Source of the DNA: JAGIBJ01 sp032119795
GTDB taxonomy: Bacteria; Actinomycetota; Thermoleophilia; Solirubrobacterales; Solirubrobacteraceae
Length of the DNA: 64,000 nucleotides
Assembly: GCA_032119795.1 (NCBI GenBank)
Contig: JAUMFO010000008.1
Location: 465,500-529,499, forward strand
Direction of reading: 5' to 3'
This document shows positions 7,901 through 15,726 of the stretch, piece after piece. Numbering within the stretch: the stretch's first letter is position 1; the number at the start of each line of letters is the position of its first letter. Below the pieces are notes generated by a model. It saw only the letters and a list, made by a program, of their open reading frames with translations, was not told the DNA's origin and ran no database searches. Position numbers and translations under genes: made by a program.

Positions 7901-8902
7901 GTGCACCGTTCCCTCCTCCCCTGGCTCCTCGCCACGCTCGCAAGTCTTGCCCTGACCGGCCTGCTCTTCGGAGCGACCGCGTCGCCCGCGCACGCGGCGG
8001 CGCAGACGAAGGCAAGCAAGATCCGGTTCGCGATCGCCGATCAGCACACGCCGATGTTCACCGATCCTCGGTGGCAGGCGCTCGGGCTCAAGAAGACGCG
8101 CTACAACGTGCCGTGGGACGCCGCGACCGACCCGTTCCAACGCCAGCGCGTCATCGACTACGTGACGGCCGCGAACGCCGCAGGCGTCGAGACGCTCGTC
8201 CACCTCACCGGCCAGATGGGCCCCGGCGGCGCTCGCGAGGCCCTCCCGACGCTTGCCGAGTACCGCACGGCGATGCGTGCGCTGGTGGCACTGCTACGCC
8301 CGATGGGCGTGACGACCTGGGGCGCCTGGAACGAGGCCAACCACAGCACCCAGCCGACGATCAAGCGTCCAGACCGCGCCGCTCAGTTCTTCCTTGAGCT
8401 TCGCCGCGCGTGCTCAGGGTGCACCATCGTCGCGGTCGACCTGCTCACGCAAGGCGGACCGACGTCTACCGGCGGCGCGACGTACCGCGGCTACCTGAAG
8501 CGCTTCATGACCGCCCTAGGCAGCAAACGCTCGCTCGTGAAGATCATCGGAGTCCACAACTACGGAGAACTCACCGAGAGCAAAGGCCCCTACCGCTCCC
8601 GCGACCTCATGCAGTTCGCTCGACGCTACGCGAAGTCGACCCGATTCTGGATGACCGAGACAGGCGGTGTCGCCGCCACCCGTACCCGCCCATGCAGCGA
8701 GGCGCGCCAGGTGACGGGCACCCAGCGGATGTTCTCCCATGCACGCGCGCTCGAGCCCTTCGGCCTGGACCGCGTCTACCAGTACAACTGGACGGCCCAT
8801 ACGTGCACCAACCTCTTTGATTCTGGCCTGATCCGCCAGGACGGCACCTCGCGACCGGCCCTCGAAGTCGTCATCCGTGGGGCCGCGACGATGCGCCGCT
8901 GA
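7901..8902 (+). CDS. Secreted TIM-barrel glycosidase-like protein (copy 2)
   Basis: 333-aa paralogue of the gene at 2891-3850. Signal peptide at residues 1-33 (SLALTGLLFGATASPAHAA). The putative acid/base Glu sits in WNEANH and the putative nucleophile in MTETGG; HNYGEL and YNWTAHTC are also shared. Cysteine pairs suggest disulfides in the mature protein. GTG at 7901 follows GGAGGGG at 7892-7898. Function inferred only as a polysaccharide-active or related barrel enzyme. Confidence 0.7.
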   Translation: MHRSLLPWLLATLASLALTGLLFGATASPAHAAAQTKASKIRFAIADQHTPMFTDPRWQALGLKKTRYNVPWDAATDPFQRQRVIDYVTAANAAGVETLVHLTGQMGPGGAREALPTLAEYRTAMRALVALLRPMGVTTWGAWNEANHSTQPTIKRPDRAAQFFLELRRACSGCTIVAVDLLTQGGPTSTGGATYRGYLKRFMTALGSKRSLVKIIGVHNYGELTESKGPYRSRDLMQFARRYAKSTRFWMTETGGVAATRTRPCSEARQVTGTQRMFSHARALEPFGLDRVYQYNWTAHTCTNLFDSGLIRQDGTSRPALEVVIRGAATMRR

Positions 8903-8907
8903 TCAGC

Positions 8908-8923
8908 GACCAGGTTTCTGGTC
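8908..8923 (+). terminator. Small hairpin after the secreted glycosidase-like gene
   Basis: GACCAG-GTTT-CTGGTC, 6-bp stem starting 6 bp after the stop at 8902. No T-run, so a weak candidate. Confidence 0.3.
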
Positions 8924-9031
8924 CGCGCGCGCAACTTCTGGCTCTAGGCTGGGTTTTGGGAAGAGGTAGCCACGCGGCTCGAGCCAAACCAGGCTGACCA
9001 ACCGCCGCGCGCCGACTGCCCTCACGCTTCA

Positions 9032-10597
9032 ATGAGCACCCCAGACTCCACACTCTCCAGCGCCCCCGCCGCCGGCACCGCCCGCGGCGGCCGCGCCTCC
9101 ACCACGCTGCTGAAGTTGCAGGCCGACGAGCGCCTCGTCGCGCACGTCCGGCGCGGCAACGAGGCCGCGTTCGAGGTGTTGGTCGCCCGCTACCAAGTGC
9201 GACTGCTGGCGTTCTGCCGCCACATGCTCGGTGCCTCTGCGCGGCGCGACGCCGAAGACGTCCTGCAAGAGGTCTTCGCTTCCGCGTACCGGGCGATGCT
9301 CGGCGACACGCGCCCGATCAACGTGCGCCCCTGGCTCTACCGCATCGCGCGCAACCGCTGCCTGAATCACCTGCGGCGCGACCCGATGCCGAGCATCGAG
9401 GGCATGGAGCTCACGGTCGTCGACGAGCGCATCGGAACGGCTGAGACCGTCCACCAGCGCGCCGAGGTCCGCCAGCTCCTCTCCGATATCCAGGCGCTTC
9501 CCGAGACGCAGCGCACCGCGATCCTGCTGCGCGAGATCGACGACCTCTCCTACGAGCAGATCGCCCTGGCCATGGACAACACCGTCGCTGCGGTGAAGTC
9601 GCTGCTCGTTCGAGCGCGCGTCGGCCTCGCCGAGGCCGCAGAGTCGCGACGGCTCTCCTGCGATGAGGTCCGCTTCGAACTCGGCCAGCACGCCGAGGGT
9701 CTCGTCGACAAGCTCACGCCGCCGACGCGCCGCCACCTCAAGGAATGCAAGAGCTGCTCGGCGTTCCAGCAGGATCTCAAAGACACCAACAAGGCCCTGG
9801 CCATGCTCGCGCCGGCGTTTGGCCTGATCATCCTGGTGAAGTCGATTCTCGCGACCGGGCACGCGTCAGGCGCGGCCGGTGGCGCTGCTGCTGGCGGAGC
9901 TGCCGCGGCCGGCGGCGGCGGGATCATCTCGATCGGCGGCGTCCTTTCCGCGAAGACGATGACCGGGCTTGCCGCCGCCGTTGCGGTGACCGGCGCGGCC
10001 GTGGAGGTCAAGCACGTCACCACGCCGTCGCGCCCCGCGATCACCGAGCAGCAGCAAGCGCGCGTGGTGCGCGAGCAGCCCGCCACACCGTCGCCCCAGA
10101 CGCCTCCCGTCGGAGGGGTCGCACCCGCGTTGGCCGCGACGACCCCCGGTGACGCCAAAGCCGCGAAGAACGCCGCTGACGACAAGCCGGCCGAGACCAC
10201 CCCCGGCACTACCCCTTCCGAGCCGGAGAGTCCGCAGGAGCCGGTGATGATCACGACGCCCGCCGGTGCCGAGTTCCCGGACGCCTCCGCGACGACCACG
10301 ACCCCTTCGACGACCACGCCGACCGCTCCGACGATCGAGGACCGCACCGACGTCGAGCCGCTCCCCGAGATCGAGGACCGCAGCGACGAGATCCAAGTGC
10401 GCCGCCCCGTCCACCTGCCGATCCCGGTGCCGCCGTCGATGCGCCCGCAGGTGCCGACCACGCCCGCAGCACCGCCGGCGCAGGCCGTCGCGCCCACGCC
10501 GCCTGCACCCGCGCAGCCTGAGCCCGCACCCGCGCCTGTGCCCGACCCGGCAAGCACGCCGGCCCCGGACGTCCCGGCGCCGACGACCGGCGCCTAG
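9032..10597 (+). CDS. ECF sigma factor fused to a zinc-finger, membrane-anchored tail
   Basis: 521 aa. Residues about 44-115 are sigma region 2 (DAEDVLQEVF, RPWLYRIARNRCLNHLRR); 145-200 are sigma region 4 (LPETQRTAILLREIDDLSYEQIALAM). A zinc-finger anti-sigma-like segment follows, with HLKECKSC (H235, C239, C242) and Cys210. Next come hydrophobic stretches near 257-275 and 312-335 and a Pro/Thr-rich tail of about 185 residues that could cross the wall. So the sigma factor appears tethered to the membrane by its own anti-sigma-like module. Related fusions are known in some actinobacterial ECF groups. No separate anti-sigma gene is adjacent. Confidence 0.85.
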   Translation: MSTPDSTLSSAPAAGTARGGRASTTLLKLQADERLVAHVRRGNEAAFEVLVARYQVRLLAFCRHMLGASARRDAEDVLQEVFASAYRAMLGDTRPINVRPWLYRIARNRCLNHLRRDPMPSIEGMELTVVDERIGTAETVHQRAEVRQLLSDIQALPETQRTAILLREIDDLSYEQIALAMDNTVAAVKSLLVRARVGLAEAAESRRLSCDEVRFELGQHAEGLVDKLTPPTRRHLKECKSCSAFQQDLKDTNKALAMLAPAFGLIILVKSILATGHASGAAGGAAAGGAAAAGGGGIISIGGVLSAKTMTGLAAAVAVTGAAVEVKHVTTPSRPAITEQQQARVVREQPATPSPQTPPVGGVAPALAATTPGDAKAAKNAADDKPAETTPGTTPSEPESPQEPVMITTPAGAEFPDASATTTTPSTTTPTAPTIEDRTDVEPLPEIEDRSDEIQVRRPVHLPIPVPPSMRPQVPTTPAAPPAQAVAPTPPAPAQPEPAPAPVPDPASTPAPDVPAPTTGA

Positions 10598-10603
10598 CGA
10601 CCC

Positions 10604-10642
10604 CGAGCCCGTTGAGGGCTCGTGGGCAACGCAGTAGTTGCC
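10604..10642. terminator. Two hairpins at a convergent gene junction
   Basis: CGAGCCC-GTTGA-GGGCTCG at 10604-10622, then GGCAAC-GCAGTA-GTTGCC at 10625-10642. They lie between the convergent stops at 10597 and 10652 and could end transcription from both sides. No T-runs. Confidence 0.45.
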
Positions 10643-10651
10643 GCGCCGCGC

Positions 10652-11353
10652 CTAGTCGACGAAGACGAGCGACTTCATCGGGCGGCGCAGGTCTCCTTGG
10701 CGGCCGACCGCTCGAGGGCTCTTGATCGCCCGCGGGTCGCCTGAGACACGTTCCTCTTGCCCGTCCATGAGGAGTGCTGCACGCTCGCCGTCGACGTCGG
10801 GGACCACAATCGCTGCACGGCCGTACCAGGTGGTTCCATCGCGCTTGGCGACGTACGACAGCTGGTAGCCGGGGTTCGGACCGATGTTCACGAGGCCTTC
10901 TTCGGTGAAGCGCACCGTTCCAGGATCAAACCGAGCAGCGATCGTGCGCTCAGCCTCCGCGCTGGCGAGCGGGAGGGCGCCGGTCGGAGAGCCTTCGTAG
11001 GCAGGCAGCGTCTGCGGGGTAACGAGCAGGCGCGAGCTTCCGCTGGCGTCGGAGCTGCTGCGGTCGACCAGCTCGACCCCAGCGGGGCTTGCGGACTTCA
11101 CACGGAGCTCTCCGCGGGCGTAGTCGAGCTGGAACCCAGGGTTGCCGGAGACGCTGACCTGCGCGCCGCCGCCTTTGGGCTTGCCGGGGCGCAGCACCGT
11201 CAGCGAGAGCGCCGCCAGGAGGGCACCGATCGTGAGGACGACCAGGCCGACCACCGCCCAGCGCGAACCGCCGCGCGCGAGCTCAAGGAGGGTCGGGTCA
11301 GCGGCTGGCGCGGCCGACGGTGACGCGCCAGCGGGAGGAGCGGCGGCCGTCAC
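10652..11353 (-). CDS. Single-pass membrane protein of unknown function
   Basis: 233 aa. A Pro/Ala-rich N-terminus of about 28 residues, one membrane helix (WAVVGLVVLTIGALLAALSL), then an extracytoplasmic domain of about 180 residues with two similar pieces: NPGFQLDY near the start and NPGYQLSY later, each followed by strands. I do not recognise the family. GTG at 11353 overlaps the stop of the preceding Lrp-like gene by 4 bp, so it is the last gene of a four-gene unit. Confidence 0.65.
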   Translation of the reverse strand: MTAAAPPAGASPSAAPAADPTLLELARGGSRWAVVGLVVLTIGALLAALSLTVLRPGKPKGGGAQVSVSGNPGFQLDYARGELRVKSASPAGVELVDRSSSDASGSSRLLVTPQTLPAYEGSPTGALPLASAEAERTIAARFDPGTVRFTEEGLVNIGPNPGYQLSYVAKRDGTTWYGRAAIVVPDVDGERAALLMDGQEERVSGDPRAIKSPRAVGRQGDLRRPMKSLVFVD

Positions 11354-11610
11354 GCGGCGCCGCCGGTCCCTTCGTGCGTGTCGAGGGCGACGAGCGTTTG
11401 GGTGCGGGCGACGCCCTCGAGCACCTGGATGTGCTCGCTGATCACGGTACGGAGCTTGTTATGCGCGTCGACGTCGACCGTCGCGACGAAATCCCATTCG
11501 CCCGTGACGGCATAGACCGTCCGGACACCTGGGATCTGCGCGAGATCGCCCCCGAGTGTCTGCATGGCCGTACGGTCGGCCTCGATCAGGACGACGGCAG
11601 ATGCGTTCAC
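11350..11610 (-). CDS. Stand-alone Lrp/AsnC ligand-binding (RAM) domain protein
   Basis: 86 aa, the size of one Lrp/AsnC effector-binding domain with no DNA-binding part. The sequence AIPGVRTVYAVTGEWDFVATVDV-like pattern (seen as QIPGVRTVYAVTGEWD) and the final THEGTGG fit the RAM fold, which binds amino acids and forms decamers or pairs with full-length Lrp. GTG at 11610 overlaps the upstream stop by 4 bp and its own stop overlaps the next start by 4 bp. Confidence 0.8.
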   Translation of the reverse strand: MNASAVVLIEADRTAMQTLGGDLAQIPGVRTVYAVTGEWDFVATVDVDAHNKLRTVISEHIQVLEGVARTQTLVALDTHEGTGGAA

Positions 11611-12287
11611 AGCGTGGTCTCCTCGCCGGGCGCGAGCACAATCGCTCGCTTGCCGGCAGCTTCGACGTCGGCCGCGAACGCCGCGGAGTCGGTCTCGATG
11701 GGTGGGAAGGTGTCGAAGTGGCAGGGGATCACCACGGGGGCCCCGACGAGTTCCACCGCACGGACGGCGTCGAAGCGATCCATCGTGTAATGCCCACCAA
11801 TTGGCACGACAGCGGCGTCCAGCTCGTCGCGCTGGCCGGGAAGTGCGAGGTCGCTGAAGAGCGCCGTGTCGCCAAGGAAGTAGATCGTCTTGCCGCCGTA
11901 ATGCACGACGAGACCGGCCGGCGTGTGCGGCGTGCCGCTCGGAGTGAGCGCGGTGTGCCAGGCGGGGGTGAGTCGAACCCAACCCCAGTCGAAGGTGATC
12001 GTGCCGCCGAGGTTGGGGTCGCGCACGTCGTGCCCATCCGGAAGGTCCTCGGCGATCTCGGCCGCCAGCTCGACGATTGCCACGACGGTGGCGCCGGTTC
12101 GCTTGGCGATACCGACGGTGTTGCCAAGGTGATCGCCGTGGCCGTGCGTGAGGAGGATGACGTCGGGATCGACGTCATCGGGTCCGATCGGCGCCTTGGG
12201 GTTACCGGTCAGGAACGGATCGATCAGCACCGTCGCGCCGCCGCCCGTCAGCAGGAAGGCCGCGTGGCCGAGATACCGGATGCTCAC
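11607..12287 (-). CDS. UPF0173-type metal-dependent hydrolase (metallo-beta-lactamase fold)
   Basis: 226 aa, the usual UPF0173 length. Metal-binding motif THGHGDHLG at residues 47-55, GDTALFSDL and the final HFDTFPPI. The family has no agreed substrate; members hydrolyse phosphoester or ester bonds in vitro. GTG at 12287 overlaps the upstream stop (GTGA) and its own TGA overlaps the next start, so translation is probably coupled. Confidence 0.88.
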   Translation of the reverse strand: MSIRYLGHAAFLLTGGGATVLIDPFLTGNPKAPIGPDDVDPDVILLTHGHGDHLGNTVGIAKRTGATVVAIVELAAEIAEDLPDGHDVRDPNLGGTITFDWGWVRLTPAWHTALTPSGTPHTPAGLVVHYGGKTIYFLGDTALFSDLALPGQRDELDAAVVPIGGHYTMDRFDAVRAVELVGAPVVIPCHFDTFPPIETDSAAFAADVEAAGKRAIVLAPGEETTL

Positions 12288-12658
12288 AGGGACCCCTTTT
12301 GGGTTGTCGTGTGCTGGGAGATGGCGAGTGAAGGCTCGTCGCTATGGAGCCGCAGTTCGGCCGAGAGTTCGATGCCAATGGCGACGCCAACGAGCATCGC
12401 GACGCGCGTCTGCTCGCTGAGCAAGGCCGTCAGCGCGGTGCGGGCAGCGACGGGATCCGAGGCGGCGATGGCTTTGTCGATCTCGCGAGCGTCGTCGTCG
12501 GCGCCCCAGCCGCCGCTCGCCAGCGCCTCAAGCAAAATGCGTTGGAGACCGGGGGCTGCCTGGGCGACCAGGCGCTCCGCGGTGTCGAACCGGCCAGGTT
12601 CTCGAAGGGCCTCCAAGGCCGCCTCGAGCTCGGCTTGAGTCACGAATTCGCGCGGCAT
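12284..12658 (-). CDS. Conserved-looking hypothetical protein, first gene of a four-gene unit
   Basis: 124 aa, acidic and helix-rich (QAELEAALEALREPGRFDTAERLV). No signal peptide or membrane segment that I trust; a weakly hydrophobic run at residues 87-99 (RVAMLVGVAIGIEL) may be buried. The ATG at 12658 is preceded by TATCAT at 8 nt. No family recognised. Overlaps the UPF0173 gene by GTGA. Confidence 0.65.
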   Translation of the reverse strand: MPREFVTQAELEAALEALREPGRFDTAERLVAQAAPGLQRILLEALASGGWGADDDAREIDKAIAASDPVAARTALTALLSEQTRVAMLVGVAIGIELSAELRLHSDEPSLAISQHTTTQKGSL

Positions 12659-12666
12659 CTCCGCCG

Positions 12667-12672
12667 ATGATA
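12667..12672 (-). promoter_or_regulatory. Putative -10 (TATCAT) of the four-gene unit
   Basis: Minus-strand TATCAT, 8 nt before the ATG at 12658; leaderless pattern. Confidence 0.5.
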
Positions 12673-12828
12673 GGCGCGCGGCGCCCGGTCGGTTCCAGCA
12701 GCCACCCTTGGGCGAGCAGCGGGCTGCCCTGAGGGCGTGTGCAAGAGCGCCCGATGAAGTCCGCGCCGAAGCGCCCGCGCCCGTAGACTCACCCGTTATC
12801 GCCATGCGCATCACAACGGAGGAATCTG

Positions 12829-13914
12829 GTGTCCACTGCTGAACTGACGAGCTCACGGCTCGAGGAACTGCTGGGAGCGGACGCCGATTCGCTGCTGAAC
12901 CACAAGTCGACCGCCATCCCGGCCGAGAGCCTGCATCTCCCGGGCCCGGATTTCGTCGACCGGATCTACTCGATCACCGATCGCAATCCGCAGGTGCTCC
13001 GCAACCTGCAGGCGCTCTTTAGCCACGGTCGGCTCGCCGACACCGGCTACGTGAGCATCCTGCCGGTCGACCAGGGCATCGAGCATTCGGCCGGCGCGTC
13101 GTTCGCGCCGAACCCCGACTACTTCGACCCCGAGAACATCGTGAAGCTCGCGATCGAGGGTGGCACCAACGCCGTTGCCTCGACGCTCGGCGTCCTCGGC
13201 TCGGTCTCGCGCAAGTACGCGCACAAGATCCCCTTCATCGTGAAGGTCAACCACAACGAGTTCCTGGGCTACCCGAACGCGTTCGACCAGATCAAGTTCT
13301 CGTCGGTCCAGCGCGCCAAGGAACTCGGAGCTGCCGGCATCGGCGCCACGATCTACTTCGGCTCCGACGAGTCGCGTCGCCAGATCGTTCAGGTCGCCGA
13401 GCTCTTCGAGGAGGCGCACCGCGAGGGGCTCTTCACCGTGCTGTGGTGCTACCTGCGGAACCCGGCGTTCGTCGTCGACGGCGTCGATTACCACGTCGCT
13501 GCCGACCTCACCGGCCAGGCCAACCACCTGGGCGTGACGATCGAGGCCGACATCATCAAGCAGAAGCTCCCGGAGAACAACGGGGGCTACAACGCGCTGA
13601 ACCAGACCTCCAGCTACGGCAAGACGTCGCCGCTGATCTACGACAAGCTGACGACCGATCACCCGATCGATCTGACCCGCTACCAGCTGGCCAACTGCTA
13701 CATGGGCCGCGCACCCCTGATCAACTCGGGCGGCGCGTCGTCCGGTGTGACCGACCTCGCCGAGGCCGTCCGCACCGCCGTCATCAACAAGCGCGCCGGC
13801 GGCGCGGGCCTCATCTCCGGCCGCAAGGCGTTCCAGCGCCCCATCGGCGAGGGTGCTGCTCTCCTGCACGCCATCCAGGACGTCTACCTCTCCGGCGACG
13901 TGACCATCGCTTAA
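12829..13914 (+). CDS. fbaB: Fructose-bisphosphate aldolase class I (FbaB/DhnA type)
   Basis: 361 aa. Cleaves fructose 1,6-bisphosphate to DHAP and glyceraldehyde 3-phosphate by a Schiff-base mechanism. The stretch ILPVDQGIEHSAGASFAPNP and the lysine region PFIVKVNHNEF are close to E. coli FbaB. GTG at 12829 is set by GGAGG at 12818-12822. Monocistronic, followed by two stem-loops. Its main glycolytic partner in the window is eno at 16516. Confidence 0.93.
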   Translation: MSTAELTSSRLEELLGADADSLLNHKSTAIPAESLHLPGPDFVDRIYSITDRNPQVLRNLQALFSHGRLADTGYVSILPVDQGIEHSAGASFAPNPDYFDPENIVKLAIEGGTNAVASTLGVLGSVSRKYAHKIPFIVKVNHNEFLGYPNAFDQIKFSSVQRAKELGAAGIGATIYFGSDESRRQIVQVAELFEEAHREGLFTVLWCYLRNPAFVVDGVDYHVAADLTGQANHLGVTIEADIIKQKLPENNGGYNALNQTSSYGKTSPLIYDKLTTDHPIDLTRYQLANCYMGRAPLINSGGASSGVTDLAEAVRTAVINKRAGGAGLISGRKAFQRPIGEGAALLHAIQDVYLSGDVTIA

Positions 13915-13927
13915 GCGACGACCGCTG

Positions 13928-13947
13928 CCGGGCGCCTCGGCGCCCGG
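13928..13947 (+). terminator. GC hairpin after fbaB
   Basis: CCGGGCGCC-TC-GGCGCCCGG, 14 bp after the fbaB stop. No T-run. Confidence 0.45.
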
Positions 13948-13973
13948 CGACTCGGGCTCAGGTCCGCCCCACG

Positions 13974-14013
13974 ACGGCCGCTTCGACTCCAAATGGGGTC
14001 GAAGCGGCCGTTT
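13974..14013 (+). terminator. Rho-independent-like terminator of fbaB
   Basis: Perfect 14-bp stem, ACGGCCGCTTCGAC at 13974-13987 with its complement at 13998-14011, a 10-nt loop, then TTT. Confidence 0.75.
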
Positions 14014-14104
14014 GTCGTAGGCGCGTGCGCTTGTCACAGAACGAGGTTCAACTCGCCGCGATGGCGCGCGAACGCTGCGACTCGACCACGGAAAGGCGAG
14101 CGCG

Positions 14105-14122
14105 AGTTACATTCATGTAACT
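14105..14122. promoter_or_regulatory. 18-bp perfect palindrome AGTTACAT-TC-ATGTAACT
   Basis: Operator-like AT-rich palindrome in the 370-bp gap between fbaB and the small membrane protein gene. No gene is seen in this gap; apart from the terminators, this palindrome is its most structured part. Confidence 0.5.
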
Positions 14123-14272
14123 AGCGAATTTGCAGGTCTTTCTCTCACTATTCCCACTCATCAGACCATTTCTGGCAGCGACGCTACGCCGCCAAACGGC
14201 GTTATGGCCCGAAAAGTCTCTAGATCAACTTGAGGTTGATGTTCAGGCTGGCAAACGCCCCGGTCGGTTCAG

Positions 14273-14278
14273 TAGCCT
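14273..14278 (+). promoter_or_regulatory. Putative -10 (TAGCCT)
   Basis: 8 nt before the GTG at 14287; leaderless pattern, used to choose that start. Confidence 0.45.
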
Positions 14279-14286
14279 TCAAGGCC

Positions 14287-14535
14287 GTGGCTGTTCGCAT
14301 GGACCAGAGCCTCGTCGACTTCGAGCAAGCGTTTGCCGACCAAATCGCCCAGGAGCGTCGCGCCGCGACGCTCGTGCAAGCCAAGGTCGAGCACCGCACG
14401 AAGCAACGGCAGGTAGAGAACATCAACCGCCAAGGCGGTCGACGGTTCATCCTGCTCGCGCTCGCCCTGATCGCCACGGCCGTCATCGTCACGGTCGTGA
14501 TGTTCAAGGCGCTCTACTTGGTCTTGGGGGGATAG
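14287..14535 (+). CDS. Small single-pass membrane protein, hypothetical
   Basis: 82 aa. A charged helical region (residues 5-55, rich in Glu, Gln, Arg, Lys) is followed by a basic patch (GGRRF) and one membrane helix (ILLALALIATAVIVTVVMF). A coiled coil or tail-anchored topology is likely. GTG at 14287 is preceded by TAGCCT at 8 nt; ATG 14239 and ATG 14299 are alternatives. Not recognised. Confidence 0.6.
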   Translation: MAVRMDQSLVDFEQAFADQIAQERRAATLVQAKVEHRTKQRQVENINRQGGRRFILLALALIATAVIVTVVMFKALYLVLGG

Positions 14536-14607
14536 GTCCCCCCGCGCGCTGCGCGGATCTCTCGGACCCATCTCTCGGCGTCAGCGTGGTCGCCTGACGC
14601 CAGCGAG

Positions 14608-14838
14608 TTAGCTGCTTGGCGCCTCGGCGTCTGCGGCCGGCTCTGCAGGCGCGGCACCGTTCTCTTCGGCGGCGCCTTCGGTCTGGAGTTCGACCCAGAC
14701 CTCCTTGCGGTGCACGGTGGTCGAACGCGGGGCGGTGATGCCCACCCGGACCTTCCCGCCGCCGATCGCCACGATCTCGATCTCGATGTCGTCGCCGATG
14801 ACGATGGCTTCGCCGGGTTTCCTGGTGAGAACGAGCAT
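14608..14838 (-). CDS. csrA: Carbon storage regulator CsrA
   Basis: 76-aa RNA-binding translational regulator. MLVLTRKPGEAIVIGDDIEI and VRVGITAP...VHRKEV match the whole CsrA core, including the Arg/Leu-4 region and the C-terminal helix residues that contact GGA motifs. The last 22 residues form an acidic Ala/Glu/Pro tail not in the enterobacterial protein. In many Gram-positives csrA lies in a flagellar operon with fliW; here neither is near. Confidence 0.9.
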   Translation of the reverse strand: MLVLTRKPGEAIVIGDDIEIEIVAIGGGKVRVGITAPRSTTVHRKEVWVELQTEGAAEENGAAPAEPAADAEAPSS

Positions 14839-14973
14839 GCGTGGAGGGGTGCGGGTACACCCGACCGTCCGTCGATCCAAGCACGACCGGCCGATAGGTG
14901 CAACCACCGCGAGCGTACCCGAATGGCCGGAGCCGCACGGCCAGCCAGGGCGCCCGGCCACCGGTGGCTCAAG

Positions 14974-14979
14974 TAACCT
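14974..14979 (+). promoter_or_regulatory. Putative -10 (TAACCT)
   Basis: 8 nt before the ATG at 14988; leaderless pattern. Confidence 0.45.
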
Positions 14980-14987
14980 GCGCAGCG

Positions 14988-15635
14988 ATGGCTAGACGAT
15001 CACTGCGTCCGCAACTGAATCAGATCCGAACCTGGGTGCGCCAGGGACGGACTGACGCGTGGATCGCCCATCAGCTCGAGGCCACCGTGCAGCAGATCTC
15101 CGCCTTCAAGGCAGAGAACGACCTGACGGAGGGCACGGGCGAAGAAGCTCAGGCTGCCAGCCCAGCCGGCGAGGTCGACCTCCGAGCGGAGGACGACGCG
15201 CTCATCGCGAAGGAACTCGAAGCCGAGGCCGTTCGTCGCGCCGCGGAAGAGGCCGCCGCGAAAGAGAAAGCTGAGGCGGAGGCGAAAGCCAAAGCTGAAG
15301 CACGCGCGGCAGCTGGCGAGTCCGATGATGAAGACGACAGCGACGAGACCGAAGCCGGTTCCCGTCGCCGCCGCCGAGGACGCCGAGGTGGCCGAGGCCG
15401 CCGCAGCTCCGAGACGACGTTTGAGGCGACCTTCGACCACGGCGAAGAGGGGTATGGCCTTTGGCTCGACCCTGCCGTGGCCGACAGCGCCATCTATGCC
15501 GAGCACTGGGCCGGACAACGGCCGATCGAAGTCACCTTTGAGGCTGACCAGATCATCATCCGCCGCCCTGAGTCGGGCACCAAAGCGACCGACGAGTCTT
15601 CGGACGCCGTCGGCGCTTCCACCGGGGACGCATAA
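14988..15635 (+). CDS. Hypothetical protein: HTH-like N-terminus, charged coiled coil, C-terminal domain
   Basis: 215 aa. Residues 5-45 (LRPQLNQIRTWVRQGRTDAW, then IAHQLEATVQQISAFK) look like a small helix-turn-helix. Residues 60-120 are an Ala/Glu/Lys coiled coil. An acidic run (DDEDDSDE) is followed directly by an Arg/Gly-rich run (RRRRRGRRGGRGRR) that could bind nucleic acid. The last 70 residues form a folded domain (GYGLWLDPAVADSAIYAEHW). Divergent from csrA. Family not recognised; RNA or DNA binding is an inference. Confidence 0.65.
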   Translation: MARRSLRPQLNQIRTWVRQGRTDAWIAHQLEATVQQISAFKAENDLTEGTGEEAQAASPAGEVDLRAEDDALIAKELEAEAVRRAAEEAAAKEKAEAEAKAKAEARAAAGESDDEDDSDETEAGSRRRRRGRRGGRGRRSSETTFEATFDHGEEGYGLWLDPAVADSAIYAEHWAGQRPIEVTFEADQIIIRRPESGTKATDESSDAVGASTGDA

Positions 15636-15641
15636 ACCCAA

Positions 15642-15660
15642 GGCCCCGCTACGGCGGGCC
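15642..15660. terminator. Bulged hairpin between convergent genes
   Basis: GGCCCCGC-TACG-GCGGGCC, 7-bp stem with one bulged C, between the stops at 15635 and 15727. Confidence 0.4.
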
Positions 15661-15726
15661 CGAGCGCGCATGGAGCGCCGTCGGTCATTCCTGACCTGCG
15701 GCGCTTCCGCTCGCCCCTGACCGGGC

